Shown piece after piece: positions 35,076 to 45,065 of a stretch of DNA of 64,000 nt. Every line of letters starts with the position of its first letter. The first letter of the stretch is position 1. Made by a program: the position numbers and the translations under genes. The notes under the pieces are model-generated. The model saw only the letters and a list, made by a program, of their open reading frames with translations, did not search any database and was not told the origin of the DNA. This stretch comes from UBA8337 sp937907245. Its GTDB lineage: Bacteria; Pseudomonadota; Alphaproteobacteria; RS24. Location: contig OZ244774.1 in NCBI GenBank assembly GCA_965219485.1, positions 124,001 through 188,000 on the forward strand. The letters are read 5' to 3'.

Positions 35076-38000
35076 GCCACGCACCCCTAACGCCAGACCC
35101 AAGTGCCAATGGCGCACATGCGGCCACACAGCCCCAAGCTTCCGTATGGGTGGGCGCTAATGCGGGCTCGGGCAAAACCTATGTTTTGGTGTCGCGTCTG
35201 GTACGGCTCATGCTTGAGGGCGTGGCGCCCGAGCGGCTTTTGTGCCTCACCTATACCCGCTCGGCAGCGGCCGAGATGCAAGAACGATTGTTCGCTCTCT
35301 TGGCCGATTGGGCCTTGATGGAGGATGCGAAACTAGGCCAAGAAATTGCCGAACGATTAGGCCCCGATGTGCAATTGGAAGATTTGGGCCGGGCACGAAT
35401 TTTATTTGCGCGGGCGCTAGAGACGCCAGGTGGTCTGCGGGTGCAAACCATTCATGCGTTTTGCGAGAGCTTGCTCAAACGCTTCCCGCTAGAGGCCGGC
35501 TTGTCGCCCCAATTTGAGCTGTTGGATGAGCAAGACGCGCAAGAAATTCAACAAGCCATTGTCGCACGGGCTTTGGGCGCCTCGCCGGGTTCGCCAGCGT
35601 CGCAAAGTCCGGATGGGGTCGATTTGCAGGCCAGTATGGGCAAGCTGACTCGGGCCCTAAGCGAGCCTGATTTAGCGTCTTTGGGACGCGATATCATTGC
35701 TCGTCGCGGATTTTTGCAAGCTGCTAATCAGGCCAAAAACTTACAAGACTTGGCCAAGCATTTAGGCCTATCTCAGCCTGTCCTAGACCCTGAAGTTGTG
35801 TTGCAAGGATTTAACGATAGCTATCGCAAAGATGCCAAAGCCATGGCCGATTGGTTGGCCGAGGGCAGCAAGGAAGATGTCAAAAAATCTGTGGCACTGA
35901 CCCAATGGGGTGAGGCCCTAGGCAGCCAAACGCCACGTGCCGCTTGGGATAAATTAGTACCTGTGTTTTTGACGCAAAAAGGTGGCTTGCGGGCGTCTGT
36001 CGCGACTAAAAAAAGCCTCGAAAGGGCGCCTGATTTGGCGCGTAAAATGGCGGCGATGGCGCAGGCGGCCTTTGATTTACGGGCCACGCTCAACGCTATA
36101 GCTACCTATCAAATGACCCAGGCGGTATTCCATTTCGCTGATTTTCTGGTGACCGCCTATGAGGCTGAAAAGCGTCGGCGCGGAGTGTTGGATTACGATG
36201 ATTTAATTGCCGTTACCAATCACCTACTTACCGGAACGCGCGCCGCCCAATGGGTGTTGTTTAAAATTGATAATGGGCTGGAGCATATTCTGGTCGATGA
36301 GGCGCAAGATACAAGCCCCGCGCAATGGCGGGTTATTCGGGCTTTGGCTGATGAGTTTTTCATTGGTGATAGCGAGCGGGCGATGGAGCGCACTTTATTT
36401 GCCGTGGGCGATGAGAAGCAATCAATCTTCTCCTTTCAAGGGGCCGATCCAACCGAGTTCGACGCGCAATATAGACATTTTAAACGCGCCATTGATGAGA
36501 TTAACGGGCAGCTAAATTACGTGCCGCTTACCCTGTCGCGTCGTTCGACGCCGCAAGTGTTGAAATTTGTCGACTTGGTATTCGCCACCCCAGAGCGGCG
36601 TGAAGGCGTTAGCGCGCAAGACTATGCGATTGAACATAAAGCCTTTCGCGAGGGCGAGCCGGGCCATGTGGAAGTCTGGCCGGTTGAGGTGCCGCCCGAG
36701 CCCAAAGAGGATTTGGAACCTTGGGCGACCCCCGAACAAGGGCCGCAAGAAGCCAGCACAGGGCCAGCTATTTTGGCCGAACGGATTAGTGCCAAGATAG
36801 CTGACCTATTGGCTGATAAGACGCAGAATGTATCGGCTGGCGATATTTTAATTTTGGTACGCACACGCAGTGGCTTTGTCGAAGAGATGACACGGGCGCT
36901 GAAAACCAGAAAGATTGCCGTGGCTGGCGCTGACCGTATGGTGCTGCTGGAGCAAATAGCCATTATGGATATTTTGGCCGCTTTGGACGTGACGCTGAAC
37001 CGAGACGATGATTTATCCTTAGCGATTTTCTTGCGCAGTCCGCTGGGCGGGGTGAGCGAAGACATGCTTTTCGACTTGGCTCACGGCCGCCCCGCCAGCC
37101 TTTGGCAAGCGCTGGAAAACCTGGCCCAACAGGCAAGTGCGGCGCCCGCCATAAAAGCGGCTTTTGAGCGATTAATGTGGTTGCAAGAGGCTATCGATAA
37201 GCTGGCACCTTATGAATTGCTGGCGCAGTTTTTAGGCGCAAAGCTTGGCCACAAACTTTTAAGCGCGCGCCTTGGCAGCCAAATTGATGACCCTATCGGT
37301 GAATTATTGCGTCTCGCTTTGGCTTATGAAACGCGCCATGCGGGCTCCGTTCAGGGGTTTTTGCATTGGCTACGCCAAGGCCAACAAGAGATTAAACGCG
37401 ATATGGAAGGGGCTGGCTCGGCTGTTCGGATTATGACCGTGCATGGCGCCAAAGGGCTGGAGGCGCCCATCGTGTTTTTACCCGATACCTGCCGCGCGCC
37501 CGCGAAACGAGGCGGACAAGTTAACCGCTTGCAGTTTAATGCCGAGCGTCTGCCGCTATGGCGCGCTACCAAAACTTTGCGAGAGCCCTATGGGACGGAG
37601 CAGGTGGAGCGGCAAGAGATATTGGCGAAACAAGAAGAAAAGCGTCTGCTTTATGTCGCTCTTACGCGCGCGCGCGACCGTTTGTATATTGGCGGATGGT
37701 TAGCCAAACGTCAGAAAGAGCCGCCCAAAGATAGTTGGTATGACATGATGGATAGCGGCCTCGGGCAAAGCTGGCAGGATGCGGCAGGGGAGACTGTGAA
37801 TGCGCGCCAATGGCTAGCCGCTGGTGAGGTGCCGCTGCCGGTGCTGGACACCCAAGACAAAGACACATCGGCGGCCGCCGCGCGGGCCGCCGTGCCGCCC
37901 ACTCCTGATTGGTTATTTGAGCCTGCGCCACGAGATGAAAATGCGTATCGGTATTTTGGCAATAAATTATTCTCGCCATCCTCTTTGTCACATGGCGATA

Positions 38001-38596
38001 TGCCGGTGACCCAACCGGCGGGGCAAGAAGGCGAGGTTTTGCGGGCGGCTTCGCAACGCGGTAAAATTGTCCATAAATTATTAGAGAGCCTGCCCGCGTT
38101 AGAGCCGACCGAGCGCGAGGCGGCCGCGCGGACCTATGTGGCGCGGGCCAGCGAAGCCAGCGATATATCGCTCGACGCGCCAACCCAAGCGCGTTTGGTT
38201 GAGGAGGCGATGTCGGTTTTGGCGCATCCAGATTTGGCTGACCTATTTGGCCCCACAGCTTTGGCCGAAGCCTCTGTTGCTGGCGTGGTTGAAATGCTAG
38301 ATGGGCAAAAATTGGCTTTGGCAGGGCAAATAGACCGGTTGGTAGAGCGCTCGGATGAAATTATTCTAGTCGACTTCAAAACAGGAAACCCGCCGCAAGC
38401 GCGTGACGAGGAAACATCTTATTGGACGCAAATGGCCGCCTACCGCGCTTTGATGCAAGGGGTGCGCCCGGGTAAGCCAATACGCTGTGCGTTGATTTGG
38501 ACCCAAAATGCGCGCATCGACTGGCTGCAAGACGCAGCGCTAGACGCAGCCATGGCGCAGGTGCTTTCCGGTGAGCGAGAGCTAAAAGAGCCGTAA
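35072..38596 (+). CDS. addA: Double-strand break repair helicase-nuclease AddA
   Basis: 1174 residues from ATG 35072, overlapping the addB stop by four bases. UvrD-type helicase motifs are complete: I GANAGSGKTYVLVSRL, Ia LTYTRSAAAEM, II LVDEAQDTSPAQW, III GDEKQSIFSFQGA, V MTVHGAKGLEAPIVFLPDT, VI RLLYVALTRARDRLYI. The C-terminal nuclease motif is LVDFKTGNPP. It resects broken DNA ends with AddB. A gap of about 90 bp separates it from trxA. Confidence 0.95.
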   Translation: MSHAPLTPDPSANGAHAATQPQASVWVGANAGSGKTYVLVSRLVRLMLEGVAPERLLCLTYTRSAAAEMQERLFALLADWALMEDAKLGQEIAERLGPDVQLEDLGRARILFARALETPGGLRVQTIHAFCESLLKRFPLEAGLSPQFELLDEQDAQEIQQAIVARALGASPGSPASQSPDGVDLQASMGKLTRALSEPDLASLGRDIIARRGFLQAANQAKNLQDLAKHLGLSQPVLDPEVVLQGFNDSYRKDAKAMADWLAEGSKEDVKKSVALTQWGEALGSQTPRAAWDKLVPVFLTQKGGLRASVATKKSLERAPDLARKMAAMAQAAFDLRATLNAIATYQMTQAVFHFADFLVTAYEAEKRRRGVLDYDDLIAVTNHLLTGTRAAQWVLFKIDNGLEHILVDEAQDTSPAQWRVIRALADEFFIGDSERAMERTLFAVGDEKQSIFSFQGADPTEFDAQYRHFKRAIDEINGQLNYVPLTLSRRSTPQVLKFVDLVFATPERREGVSAQDYAIEHKAFREGEPGHVEVWPVEVPPEPKEDLEPWATPEQGPQEASTGPAILAERISAKIADLLADKTQNVSAGDILILVRTRSGFVEEMTRALKTRKIAVAGADRMVLLEQIAIMDILAALDVTLNRDDDLSLAIFLRSPLGGVSEDMLFDLAHGRPASLWQALENLAQQASAAPAIKAAFERLMWLQEAIDKLAPYELLAQFLGAKLGHKLLSARLGSQIDDPIGELLRLALAYETRHAGSVQGFLHWLRQGQQEIKRDMEGAGSAVRIMTVHGAKGLEAPIVFLPDTCRAPAKRGGQVNRLQFNAERLPLWRATKTLREPYGTEQVERQEILAKQEEKRLLYVALTRARDRLYIGGWLAKRQKEPPKDSWYDMMDSGLGQSWQDAAGETVNARQWLAAGEVPLPVLDTQDKDTSAAAARAAVPPTPDWLFEPAPRDENAYRYFGNKLFSPSSLSHGDMPVTQPAGQEGEVLRAASQRGKIVHKLLESLPALEPTEREAAARTYVARASEASDISLDAPTQARLVEEAMSVLAHPDLADLFGPTALAEASVAGVVEMLDGQKLALAGQIDRLVERSDEIILVDFKTGNPPQARDEETSYWTQMAAYRALMQGVRPGKPIRCALIWTQNARIDWLQDAALDAAMAQVLSGERELKEP

Positions 38597-38687
38597 ACTA
38601 TTTTAAAACCACGCGGCGCCTTGAGAATCAACACCCGCCTCCCTACATTACTTCTAAGCTATTATTTTCAATCCAAAGGAGAGAGCC

Positions 38688-39008
38688 ATGAGCGTATCGC
38701 ATGTAAATGACGCAGAATTTGAAACCAAAGTGCTGAACGCAGAAGGCCCCGTCTTGGTCGACTTTTGGGCTGAATGGTGTGGCCCCTGCAAGCAAATCGC
38801 GCCAGCCCTAGAAGAGCTATCGGCTGAATATGGTGACAAGCTGTCGATCATCAAAGTGAATATTGACGAGAACCCAGAAGCCCCCACCAGCTATGGCGTG
38901 CGGTCTATTCCGACGATGATGATTTTCCAAGATGGCCAAGCCGCCGCCACAAAAGTGGGTGCCGCGCCAAAAAGCCAAATCAAAGATTGGATCGACGAAA
39001 CGCTGTAA
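38688..39008 (+). CDS. trxA: Thioredoxin
   Basis: 106 residues with the redox centre WCGPCK (Cys31, Cys34), cis-Pro loop RSIPTMMIF and the classical thioredoxin length. GGAGAGAG precedes the ATG. It reduces cytosolic disulfides and serves ribonucleotide reductase. It converges with folC, 17 bp between stops. Confidence 0.96.
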   Translation: MSVSHVNDAEFETKVLNAEGPVLVDFWAEWCGPCKQIAPALEELSAEYGDKLSIIKVNIDENPEAPTSYGVRSIPTMMIFQDGQAAATKVGAAPKSQIKDWIDETL

Positions 39009-39025
39009 TTCGCCTGCGCGTCGGC

Positions 39026-40318
39026 CTAGCTGTTTTCGGCTAAAACCTGACCTGCCAAATACAAAGAGCCGGCAATGAGAATGAGCGCGTTGGGAGCCGT
39101 AATGGTTTCCAGCGCGTTTTCTATGCTGGTATGGGCGCTGGATTTCAGGCCTTGGGCTTGCGCTTCGGCGGCCATAACATCTGGCGCCAGGGCTGCCTTA
39201 TTATTGGCAATCGGCACAGCGTGGATTTGCGCGCCCGTTTCGGCCAAAGCGGCTAGGTACTCTGTGTGCGATTTTGAGCTTAAAAGTCCCATCACAATAT
39301 GCACCTCTGGATGCGCATCGCCTTGGCTGGGCAGCCAGTTGGCAAGCGCTTGGGCGGCGGCTTGATTATGCCCACCATCCAACCAAACCTGCGCTGATTT
39401 GAGGCGAGCTTTCAGCCCCTCGACTAGCGGGCCTTTGGTCAGCTTTTGCAATCGGGCGGGCCAGCGCACGGTTTCCAGCCCCGTGGCCATCGCTTGTGCA
39501 GAGATGCCGAGCGCCTGCGCGCAGGCGAGAGCTGTGCCCGCATTATCCAATTGATGCGCGCCTGTGAGGGCCGGTAAAGGCAAGTCTTGTAAGCCCGTCT
39601 CATGCTGAAAAATTAGCCGACCCGCCTCTTCATAAGTTGTAAAATCTTGGCCAGCCATCGTTAGCGGGGCCAATTTCCGTGCCGCATAATCTTCGAGAAA
39701 CGAGCGCACTTCTTGTGTTTGCTTCGCCAAGATGGCGGGCACGCCCGCTTTTAAAATTCCAGCTTTTTCTTCGGCGATAGATAAAATCGTATCGCCTAAG
39801 AAATCTTGATGGTCGAGGCTGATGGGGGTGATGGCACATAATTTTGGCGTCACCACATTGGTGGCATCTAGGCGGCCGCCCAAACCTACCTCGAGGATAA
39901 GATAGTCGGCCTTATGTTCGCTAAAGGCCAGAAAAGCGGCAGCCGTGGTGACTTCGAAAAAAGTAATCGGCGCGCCCCCATTGGCCACCTCGACGCGGGC
40001 CAGGGCGTCGGCCAAATGGGCTTCGGAAATTTGTGTCCCCGCCAACACAATGCGCTCGTGAAAGTTTACCAAATGGGGCGAGTAATAGGCATGCACTTGT
40101 TTGCCTTCGGCTTCGAGCATGGCGCGTAACAGCGAAGCAGTGGACCCTTTGCCATTGGTGCCTGCGATATGGATGATGGGGGGGCATTTGTCTTGGGGGT
40201 GGTCGAGCGCGCTTAACAGGCGCCACATGCGGTCAAGCGAAAGGTCGATGAGGCGCGGATGCAGCGTGAGTAACTGCTCTAGCAGGCGATCACTATTGGC
40301 AGGGTTTGGATGGTCCAC
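39026..40318 (-). CDS. folC: Dihydrofolate synthase/folylpolyglutamate synthase
   Basis: 430 residues of the Mur-ligase fold. P-loop HIAGTNGKGSTASLLRAML (about 50-68), YYSPHLVNFHERI, EVGLGGRLDATNVV and the C-terminal VWLDGGHNQAAAQALA are conserved. It adds glutamate to dihydropteroate and to folates. It follows accD with a 5-base gap, the common alphaproteobacterial order trpA-accD-folC. Confidence 0.95.
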   Translation of the reverse strand: MDHPNPANSDRLLEQLLTLHPRLIDLSLDRMWRLLSALDHPQDKCPPIIHIAGTNGKGSTASLLRAMLEAEGKQVHAYYSPHLVNFHERIVLAGTQISEAHLADALARVEVANGGAPITFFEVTTAAAFLAFSEHKADYLILEVGLGGRLDATNVVTPKLCAITPISLDHQDFLGDTILSIAEEKAGILKAGVPAILAKQTQEVRSFLEDYAARKLAPLTMAGQDFTTYEEAGRLIFQHETGLQDLPLPALTGAHQLDNAGTALACAQALGISAQAMATGLETVRWPARLQKLTKGPLVEGLKARLKSAQVWLDGGHNQAAAQALANWLPSQGDAHPEVHIVMGLLSSKSHTEYLAALAETGAQIHAVPIANNKAALAPDVMAAEAQAQGLKSSAHTSIENALETITAPNALILIAGSLYLAGQVLAENS

Positions 40319-40323
40319 ACAGA

Positions 40324-41196
40324 TTACTCAGCGGCTTGCGGCGCTTTTCCTCCCATCAGCAGGTCTAATAAGTTTGACAATGTCTCTGCCATTTTATGGC
40401 GGTGCACCACCATGTCGACCATGCCGTGTTCCAACAAATACTCAGCGCGCTGGAAACCTTCGGGCAGTTTTTCTTTAATGGTATCTTGAATAACGCGTGG
40501 GCCGGCAAAGCCGATGAGGGCGCCAGGCTCTGCAATATGCACATCGCCCAACATGCCGTAAGAGGCGGTTACGCCTCCCGTCGTCGGGTCGGTTAAGATC
40601 ACGATATAGGGCAGGCCTTGCTCGCGTAATTGCTGAACAATCACGGTTGTGCGCGGCATTTGCATGAGCGATAGAATACCTTCTTGCATGCGCGCGCCGC
40701 CTGCGGCCGCCACCATAATCAGCGGCGCCTTGTTTTCGAGTGCAACCTGGCCTGCGGTCACCACAGCCTCGCCAGCCGCCATGCCAAGCGAGCCGCCCAT
40801 GAAGTGGAAATCTTGCACGGCGATAATGCTGGTCTGCCCGCCGATGGTACCTTTGGCGACTTTGACGGCATCTCTATCGCCAGTTTTGGCGCGTGCGTCT
40901 TTCAGTCGTTCGGCGTATTTTTTCTGATCTTTAAACTTTAGCGGGTCATGGGGCACTTCGGGCACGTCAATCAGCTCAAAGGCGCCTTTGTCAAATAGCG
41001 CTTCAAAGCGTGTTGAGGCGCCAATGCGCATATGATGATCGCAGCCAGGGCAGACTTTTTGTAAGACTTCCAAATCGCGATGGAAAATCATTTCGCCACA
41101 TTTTTTGCAGGCATCCCATAGGTTATCCGGCGTGTCGTCGTGCTCGCGAAATACGCTTGGAAAGCGCGGGCGTACAAAGTTTTTAATCCAGTTCAT
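40324..41196 (-). CDS. accD: Acetyl-CoA carboxylase carboxyltransferase subunit beta
   Basis: 290 residues. The N-terminal zinc ribbon has Cys30, Cys33, Cys49 and Cys52. The crotonase-fold carboxyltransferase domain has FMGGSLGMAAGEAV, AAAGGARMQEGILSLMQM, TDPTTGGVTASYGMLGD and AEPGALIGFAGPRVI. With AccA it forms malonyl-CoA for fatty-acid synthesis. It lies 41 bp downstream of trpA. Confidence 0.97.
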   Translation of the reverse strand: MNWIKNFVRPRFPSVFREHDDTPDNLWDACKKCGEMIFHRDLEVLQKVCPGCDHHMRIGASTRFEALFDKGAFELIDVPEVPHDPLKFKDQKKYAERLKDARAKTGDRDAVKVAKGTIGGQTSIIAVQDFHFMGGSLGMAAGEAVVTAGQVALENKAPLIMVAAAGGARMQEGILSLMQMPRTTVIVQQLREQGLPYIVILTDPTTGGVTASYGMLGDVHIAEPGALIGFAGPRVIQDTIKEKLPEGFQRAEYLLEHGMVDMVVHRHKMAETLSNLLDLLMGGKAPQAAE

Positions 41197-41237
41197 GGTT
41201 GTCTCCTGAAAAGCACCATCTATAGAGAAAACTAGCC

Positions 41238-42056
41238 TTAATCCCTGTGTACACCCTCAGCGAGGCTCGATGCAAGGGCTAGCACACTATCCACAAGCGT
41301 GTCTTTGGCCTGGCCTTGTGCATCTAAATGCTCGGTAATGACATCCACAAGCGCTGAGCCGACCACGGCGCCATCTGAAATCTCGCTCATAGCCTTGGCT
41401 TGTTCAGGTGTGCGAATACCAAACCCGACGCAAACAGGCAGCTGGGTATGGCGTTTTATGCGCGCCACATTGGCTGCAACATCTTGTTGTTGCGGCGCTG
41501 CAGAGCCGGTAATGCCCGTAATAGAGACATAATAAACAAAACCAGAAGTGTGGTTTAAAACTTCCGGCAAGCGCTTATCGTCTGTCGTTGGCGTGGCCAA
41601 GCGAATGAAATTCAGCCCCCCTGCCATGGCTGGCAAGCAAAGCTCGGCGTCTTCTTCGGGCGGTAAATCGACGACAATCAAGCCGTCGACGCCCGCGGCC
41701 ACCGCGTCCGTGATAAACCGCTCGGTGCCATAAATATAAATTGGGTTGTAATAGCCCATCAGCACAATCGGCGTGGTGTTGTTTGTCTCGCGGAATTTGC
41801 GCACCATATCCAAAGTGCCAACCAAAGTCTGGCCCGCCGCCAAGGCACGCTGCGAGGCGGCTTGAATGGAAGGGCCATCGGCCATCGGGTCGGTAAAGGG
41901 CATGCCCAGTTCAATGATATCGGCGCCGGCGGCGGGTAGGCCGTCTAGAATTTTTGCCGATGTGGCCAAATCAGGGTCGCCCGCCGTTACAAAAGCCACA
42001 AAGGCTTTACGGTCTTGGCTGCGTAGATTTTCAAAGCAGGTTTCAAGTCTTGTCAT
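41238..42056 (-). CDS. trpA: Tryptophan synthase alpha chain
   Basis: 272 residues, TIM barrel. The catalytic Glu is in DIIELGMPFTDPMADGP, the catalytic Asp in GVDGLIVVDLPPEE, and the phosphate loops are VSITGITGS, VGFGIRTPEQA and DGAVVGSALV. It splits indole-3-glycerol phosphate and channels indole to TrpB. Two bases separate it from the trpB stop. Confidence 0.97.
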   Translation of the reverse strand: MTRLETCFENLRSQDRKAFVAFVTAGDPDLATSAKILDGLPAAGADIIELGMPFTDPMADGPSIQAASQRALAAGQTLVGTLDMVRKFRETNNTTPIVLMGYYNPIYIYGTERFITDAVAAGVDGLIVVDLPPEEDAELCLPAMAGGLNFIRLATPTTDDKRLPEVLNHTSGFVYYVSITGITGSAAPQQQDVAANVARIKRHTQLPVCVGFGIRTPEQAKAMSEISDGAVVGSALVDVITEHLDAQGQAKDTLVDSVLALASSLAEGVHRD

Positions 42057-42058
42057 GA

Positions 42059-43273
42059 TTATAGCTCAACGTTTAAATGTTCGGCGACAGCGAAAACATC
42101 TTTGTCGCCACGTCCGCACATGTTCATTACCAGCAAATGATCGGCTGGCAAGTCAGGCGCGATTTTGCTGACATGAGCCAGCGCATGGCTAGGTTCTAGG
42201 GCTGGAATAATGCCTTCTAAACGGGTGATCAACTGAAACGCTTCAAGCGCTTCTTTGTCGGTCGCCGAAACATATTCGACGCGGCCTGTGTCGCGCAAAT
42301 AAGCGTGCTCGGGCCCAATGCCCGGATAGTCAAGACCTGCCGAGATAGAATGACCTTCGGTAATTTGGCCATCGTCATCTTGCAATAAATACGTGCGGTT
42401 GCCGTGCAAAACCCCCGGCACGCCGCCGGCTAGCGAGGCCGCATGTTCGGGCGTATCGAGGCCGTGTCCGCCGGCTTCTACGCCGATAATGCGCACGCTT
42501 GGGTCATCTAAAAACGGATGAAACAAGCCCATCGCATTGGATCCACCGCCGATGCAAGCCACGAGGCTATCGGGTAGGCGGCCTTCGCGGTCGTGCATTT
42601 GCTGTTTGGTTTCGCGCCCAATAATCGATTGGAAATCACGCACCATAGCTGGGTAAGGATGCGGGCCCGCCACCGTGCCAATAATGTAAAACGTGTCATG
42701 CACATTGGTTACCCAATCGCGCAAGGCTTCGTTCATCGCGTCTTTCAGGGTGCCAGCGCCAGAGGTGACGGCGCGGACATCGGCGCCCAATAATTTCATC
42801 CGGAAGACATTTGGCTTTTGCCGCTCGATATCTGTGGCGCCCATAAACACCGTGCAAGGCAGGCCAAAGCGCGCCGCCACTGTGGCCACAGCCACACCGT
42901 GCTGGCCGGCGCCCGTCTCGGCAATGATGCGGGTTTTCTTCATCCGCATGGCCAGTAAAATTTGGCCTAAGCAATTGTTAATCTTATGGCTGCCCGTATG
43001 GTTCAGCTCATCGCGCTTTAGATAAATTTTCGCGCCGCCATAATGTTCGGTCAGTCGCTCAGCAAAATACAAAGGGCTGGGTCGGCCTACATAATGGGTT
43101 TGCAGGTCTTCTAATTGCGCCGCAAAAGCCGGGTCGTTTTGCGCTTCGTTGTAAGCAGCTTCCAAATCAAGGATGAGCGGCATCAATGTTTCGGCGACAA
43201 AGCGTCCGCCAAATAAACCGAAGCGGCCGTTCTCATCGGGGCCTGCGCGATAGCTATTGGTTCCCTGGTCCAT
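42059..43273 (-). CDS. trpB: Tryptophan synthase beta chain
   Basis: 404 residues, PLP-dependent. Catalytic Lys is in LNHTGSHKINNCLGQ, phosphate-binding loop CIGGGSNAMGLF, and ETGAGQHGVA covers the substrate site. It condenses indole with serine. It begins three bases after the trpF stop in a trpF-trpB-trpA unit; trpC, trpD and trpE are not in the window. Confidence 0.97.
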   Translation of the reverse strand: MDQGTNSYRAGPDENGRFGLFGGRFVAETLMPLILDLEAAYNEAQNDPAFAAQLEDLQTHYVGRPSPLYFAERLTEHYGGAKIYLKRDELNHTGSHKINNCLGQILLAMRMKKTRIIAETGAGQHGVAVATVAARFGLPCTVFMGATDIERQKPNVFRMKLLGADVRAVTSGAGTLKDAMNEALRDWVTNVHDTFYIIGTVAGPHPYPAMVRDFQSIIGRETKQQMHDREGRLPDSLVACIGGGSNAMGLFHPFLDDPSVRIIGVEAGGHGLDTPEHAASLAGGVPGVLHGNRTYLLQDDDGQITEGHSISAGLDYPGIGPEHAYLRDTGRVEYVSATDKEALEAFQLITRLEGIIPALEPSHALAHVSKIAPDLPADHLLVMNMCGRGDKDVFAVAEHLNVEL

Positions 43274-43276
43274 AAT

Positions 43277-43945
43277 TTACTCTTTCCTGGCTGCATCGGC
43301 TTGGCGCACAGCTTTCACAAATTGTTCTATCCGTTCGGGGTCTTTTTCGCCTGGCGCGCTTTCGACACCAGAAGAAATATCCACCATTGGGGCTTGGCTA
43401 ATCTCTAACGCTCGCCCAACGTTTTCGGGGTTCAATCCACCGGCCAACAAATAAGGCTGGCTTTGGTCATAAGCGCTTAAGTGGGCCCAGTCAAAGGGGT
43501 CGCCATTGCCACCGGGCAGGGCACCAGATAAAGCGTCGCTGCTTGGCTTGGCATCGAATAAAAACCAATTGGCGGCATCGGCATAATCGCGCGCTTGGGC
43601 AAAGTCGGCAGGCGTCTCTATCGGCAGCGCTTTGATAATATCGCACGCCCCACGACGCCTAATTTCGGTTACCCGCTCGGGGCTCTCGTTTCCATGCAAT
43701 TGGATATGATGCGGGCTAATCGTTGCCAGAGCCATATCGACCTCATCGTCGCTAGGGTCGACCAAAAGCGCGACGCGCTCCATTTCAGGTCGGCAGCGCG
43801 CGGCCAATTGAACACCAAGCTCTTGTGTCAGATGGCGCGGCGAGGGTTTGTAAAACACAAAACCTGCCAGCTCGACGTTTAACGCGTTTAACACCTCTAT
43901 GTCTTCGGGCTTCGTGAGGCCGCAAATTTTAATTTTTGTGGGCAT
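43277..43945 (-). CDS. trpF: Phosphoribosylanthranilate isomerase
   Basis: 222 residues, TIM barrel. KICGLTKPEDI at the N-terminus holds the catalytic Cys, QLHGNESPERV follows, and the catalytic Asp lies in LFDAKPSS. LLAGGLNPENV and VDISSGVESAPGEKD form the phosphate site. It is the first trp gene here, 9 bp downstream of pyrF. Confidence 0.96.
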   Translation of the reverse strand: MPTKIKICGLTKPEDIEVLNALNVELAGFVFYKPSPRHLTQELGVQLAARCRPEMERVALLVDPSDDEVDMALATISPHHIQLHGNESPERVTEIRRRGACDIIKALPIETPADFAQARDYADAANWFLFDAKPSSDALSGALPGGNGDPFDWAHLSAYDQSQPYLLAGGLNPENVGRALEISQAPMVDISSGVESAPGEKDPERIEQFVKAVRQADAARKE

Positions 43946-43954
43946 CTGACAACC

Positions 43955-44671
43955 TTATGCGGTTAACTGGGCGGCAATATCAAGCGCGGCTTGGCGAGGG
44001 TCTTCGGCGCCCGTAATCGGTCGGCCAATTACCAAAATATCGGCACCCGCTTTTTGCGCGTCTTCGGGTGTCATCACGCGTTTTTGGTCTTGCGCCGCGC
44101 TACCTTGCGGGCGAATGCCGGGCACGATGAGTTTGAAATCTGGCCCTAGCTCTGCGCGCAGAACCTGTATTTCATGGGCCGAACAGACGACGCCATCCAT
44201 GCCGTTTTTTTGCGCCAAATTCGCGAGGCGCAAAACTTGATCCTGGGCGGTGCCCGAAATGCCCATTTGGTGCAAATCGGTATCTGCCAAGCTGGTCATA
44301 ATGGTGACGCCTAACATTTTCGGCACGCGCAGGCCTTTGTCGTGGGCCTCATGGGCAGCCTCGGCTGCAGCTTGCATCATGGCTGCGCCGCCACCGGCGT
44401 GGACATTTAGCCAAGCTGGCTGCAAAGGTGCCAAAGCGCGAACCGCCGAAGCGACCGTATTGGGAATATCGTGCAGTTTTAAATCGAGAAAAATGGGTTG
44501 GTCGAAAGCCGCCAATTTTTGATAGCCGTCTTGCCCATGCGCATTGAAATATTCAAGGCCAATTTTAAGCCCGCCAACGGCACCGCTCAAGCTTTCTGCC
44601 AAAGCGCAGGCGCGCTTTGTATCTGGCGTATCTATGGCGCAAAAGACCGGATTTGTTGACTTAGTCTGCAT
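43955..44671 (-). CDS. pyrF: Orotidine 5'-phosphate decarboxylase
   Basis: The start taken is ATG 44671 (238 residues), overlapping the end of lapA by 11 bases. Earlier in-frame ATGs exist at 44686 and 44701 inside lapA. The catalytic Lys-Asp array DLKLHDIPNTV is intact, as are FCAIDTPD at the N-terminus, VPGIRPQGS and VIGRPITGAEDP. It makes UMP in de novo pyrimidine synthesis. Confidence 0.95.
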   Translation of the reverse strand: MQTKSTNPVFCAIDTPDTKRACALAESLSGAVGGLKIGLEYFNAHGQDGYQKLAAFDQPIFLDLKLHDIPNTVASAVRALAPLQPAWLNVHAGGGAAMMQAAAEAAHEAHDKGLRVPKMLGVTIMTSLADTDLHQMGISGTAQDQVLRLANLAQKNGMDGVVCSAHEIQVLRAELGPDFKLIVPGIRPQGSAAQDQKRVMTPEDAQKAGADILVIGRPITGAEDPRQAALDIAAQLTA

Positions 44672-45065
44672 TGGCTTTCTCTTCATTTGCTTGGTAGGCA
44701 AGTGCGTTTGGCGCGGTTGCCGACCCGATGCGGTTTTCTAGCACGGAGGCTGGTTTTGGCAAAGGAGAGCTTGTGGCCAAATCGACGCTCTGCGCATTCT
44801 TTTGGGCACCAAATAAGCGAGAGCGTGACAAGCGCGCCAGCCCATAGCCGACCCCCAAGCCGACGCCCAAGCCCAGAGCCAGGGCTAGCAGTAAGGCGAC
44901 AAATAGGGGCAAACGATAGGGGCTGGTTTCATCGCCGCTTAAAAGCGCCATCGGATCTAGCGTCAGGGAAATGATTTGGCGGTTTTGGACCGCCAAGGGC
45001 AGCAGAACAATCGCGAAACCGATAAAGGCTAGGCGGGCTATAAATTTAGATATAAGGGTGCGCAT
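44661..45065 (-). CDS. LapA-domain (DUF1049) membrane protein
   Basis: 134 residues: membrane helix about 7-26, short periplasmic loop with AVQNRQIISLTLDP (the LapA-domain pattern), second helix about 49-75, then a cytosolic polar tail. Enteric LapA works with LapB in controlling LPS synthesis through FtsH and LpxC. The second helix contains an exact LGVG-LGVG repeat from an in-frame 12-bp duplication. Its ATG shares a base with the ihfB stop. Confidence 0.85.
   Translation of the reverse strand: MRTLISKFIARLAFIGFAIVLLPLAVQNRQIISLTLDPMALLSGDETSPYRLPLFVALLLALALGLGVGLGVGYGLARLSRSRLFGAQKNAQSVDLATSSPLPKPASVLENRIGSATAPNALAYQANEEKANAD
44848..44871. repeat. 12-bp in-frame tandem duplication in the LapA-like gene
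   Basis: CCGACCCCCAAG (44848-44859) and CCGACGCCCAAG (44860-44871) differ by one base. On the coding strand they give LGVG twice inside the second membrane helix. Confidence 0.8.
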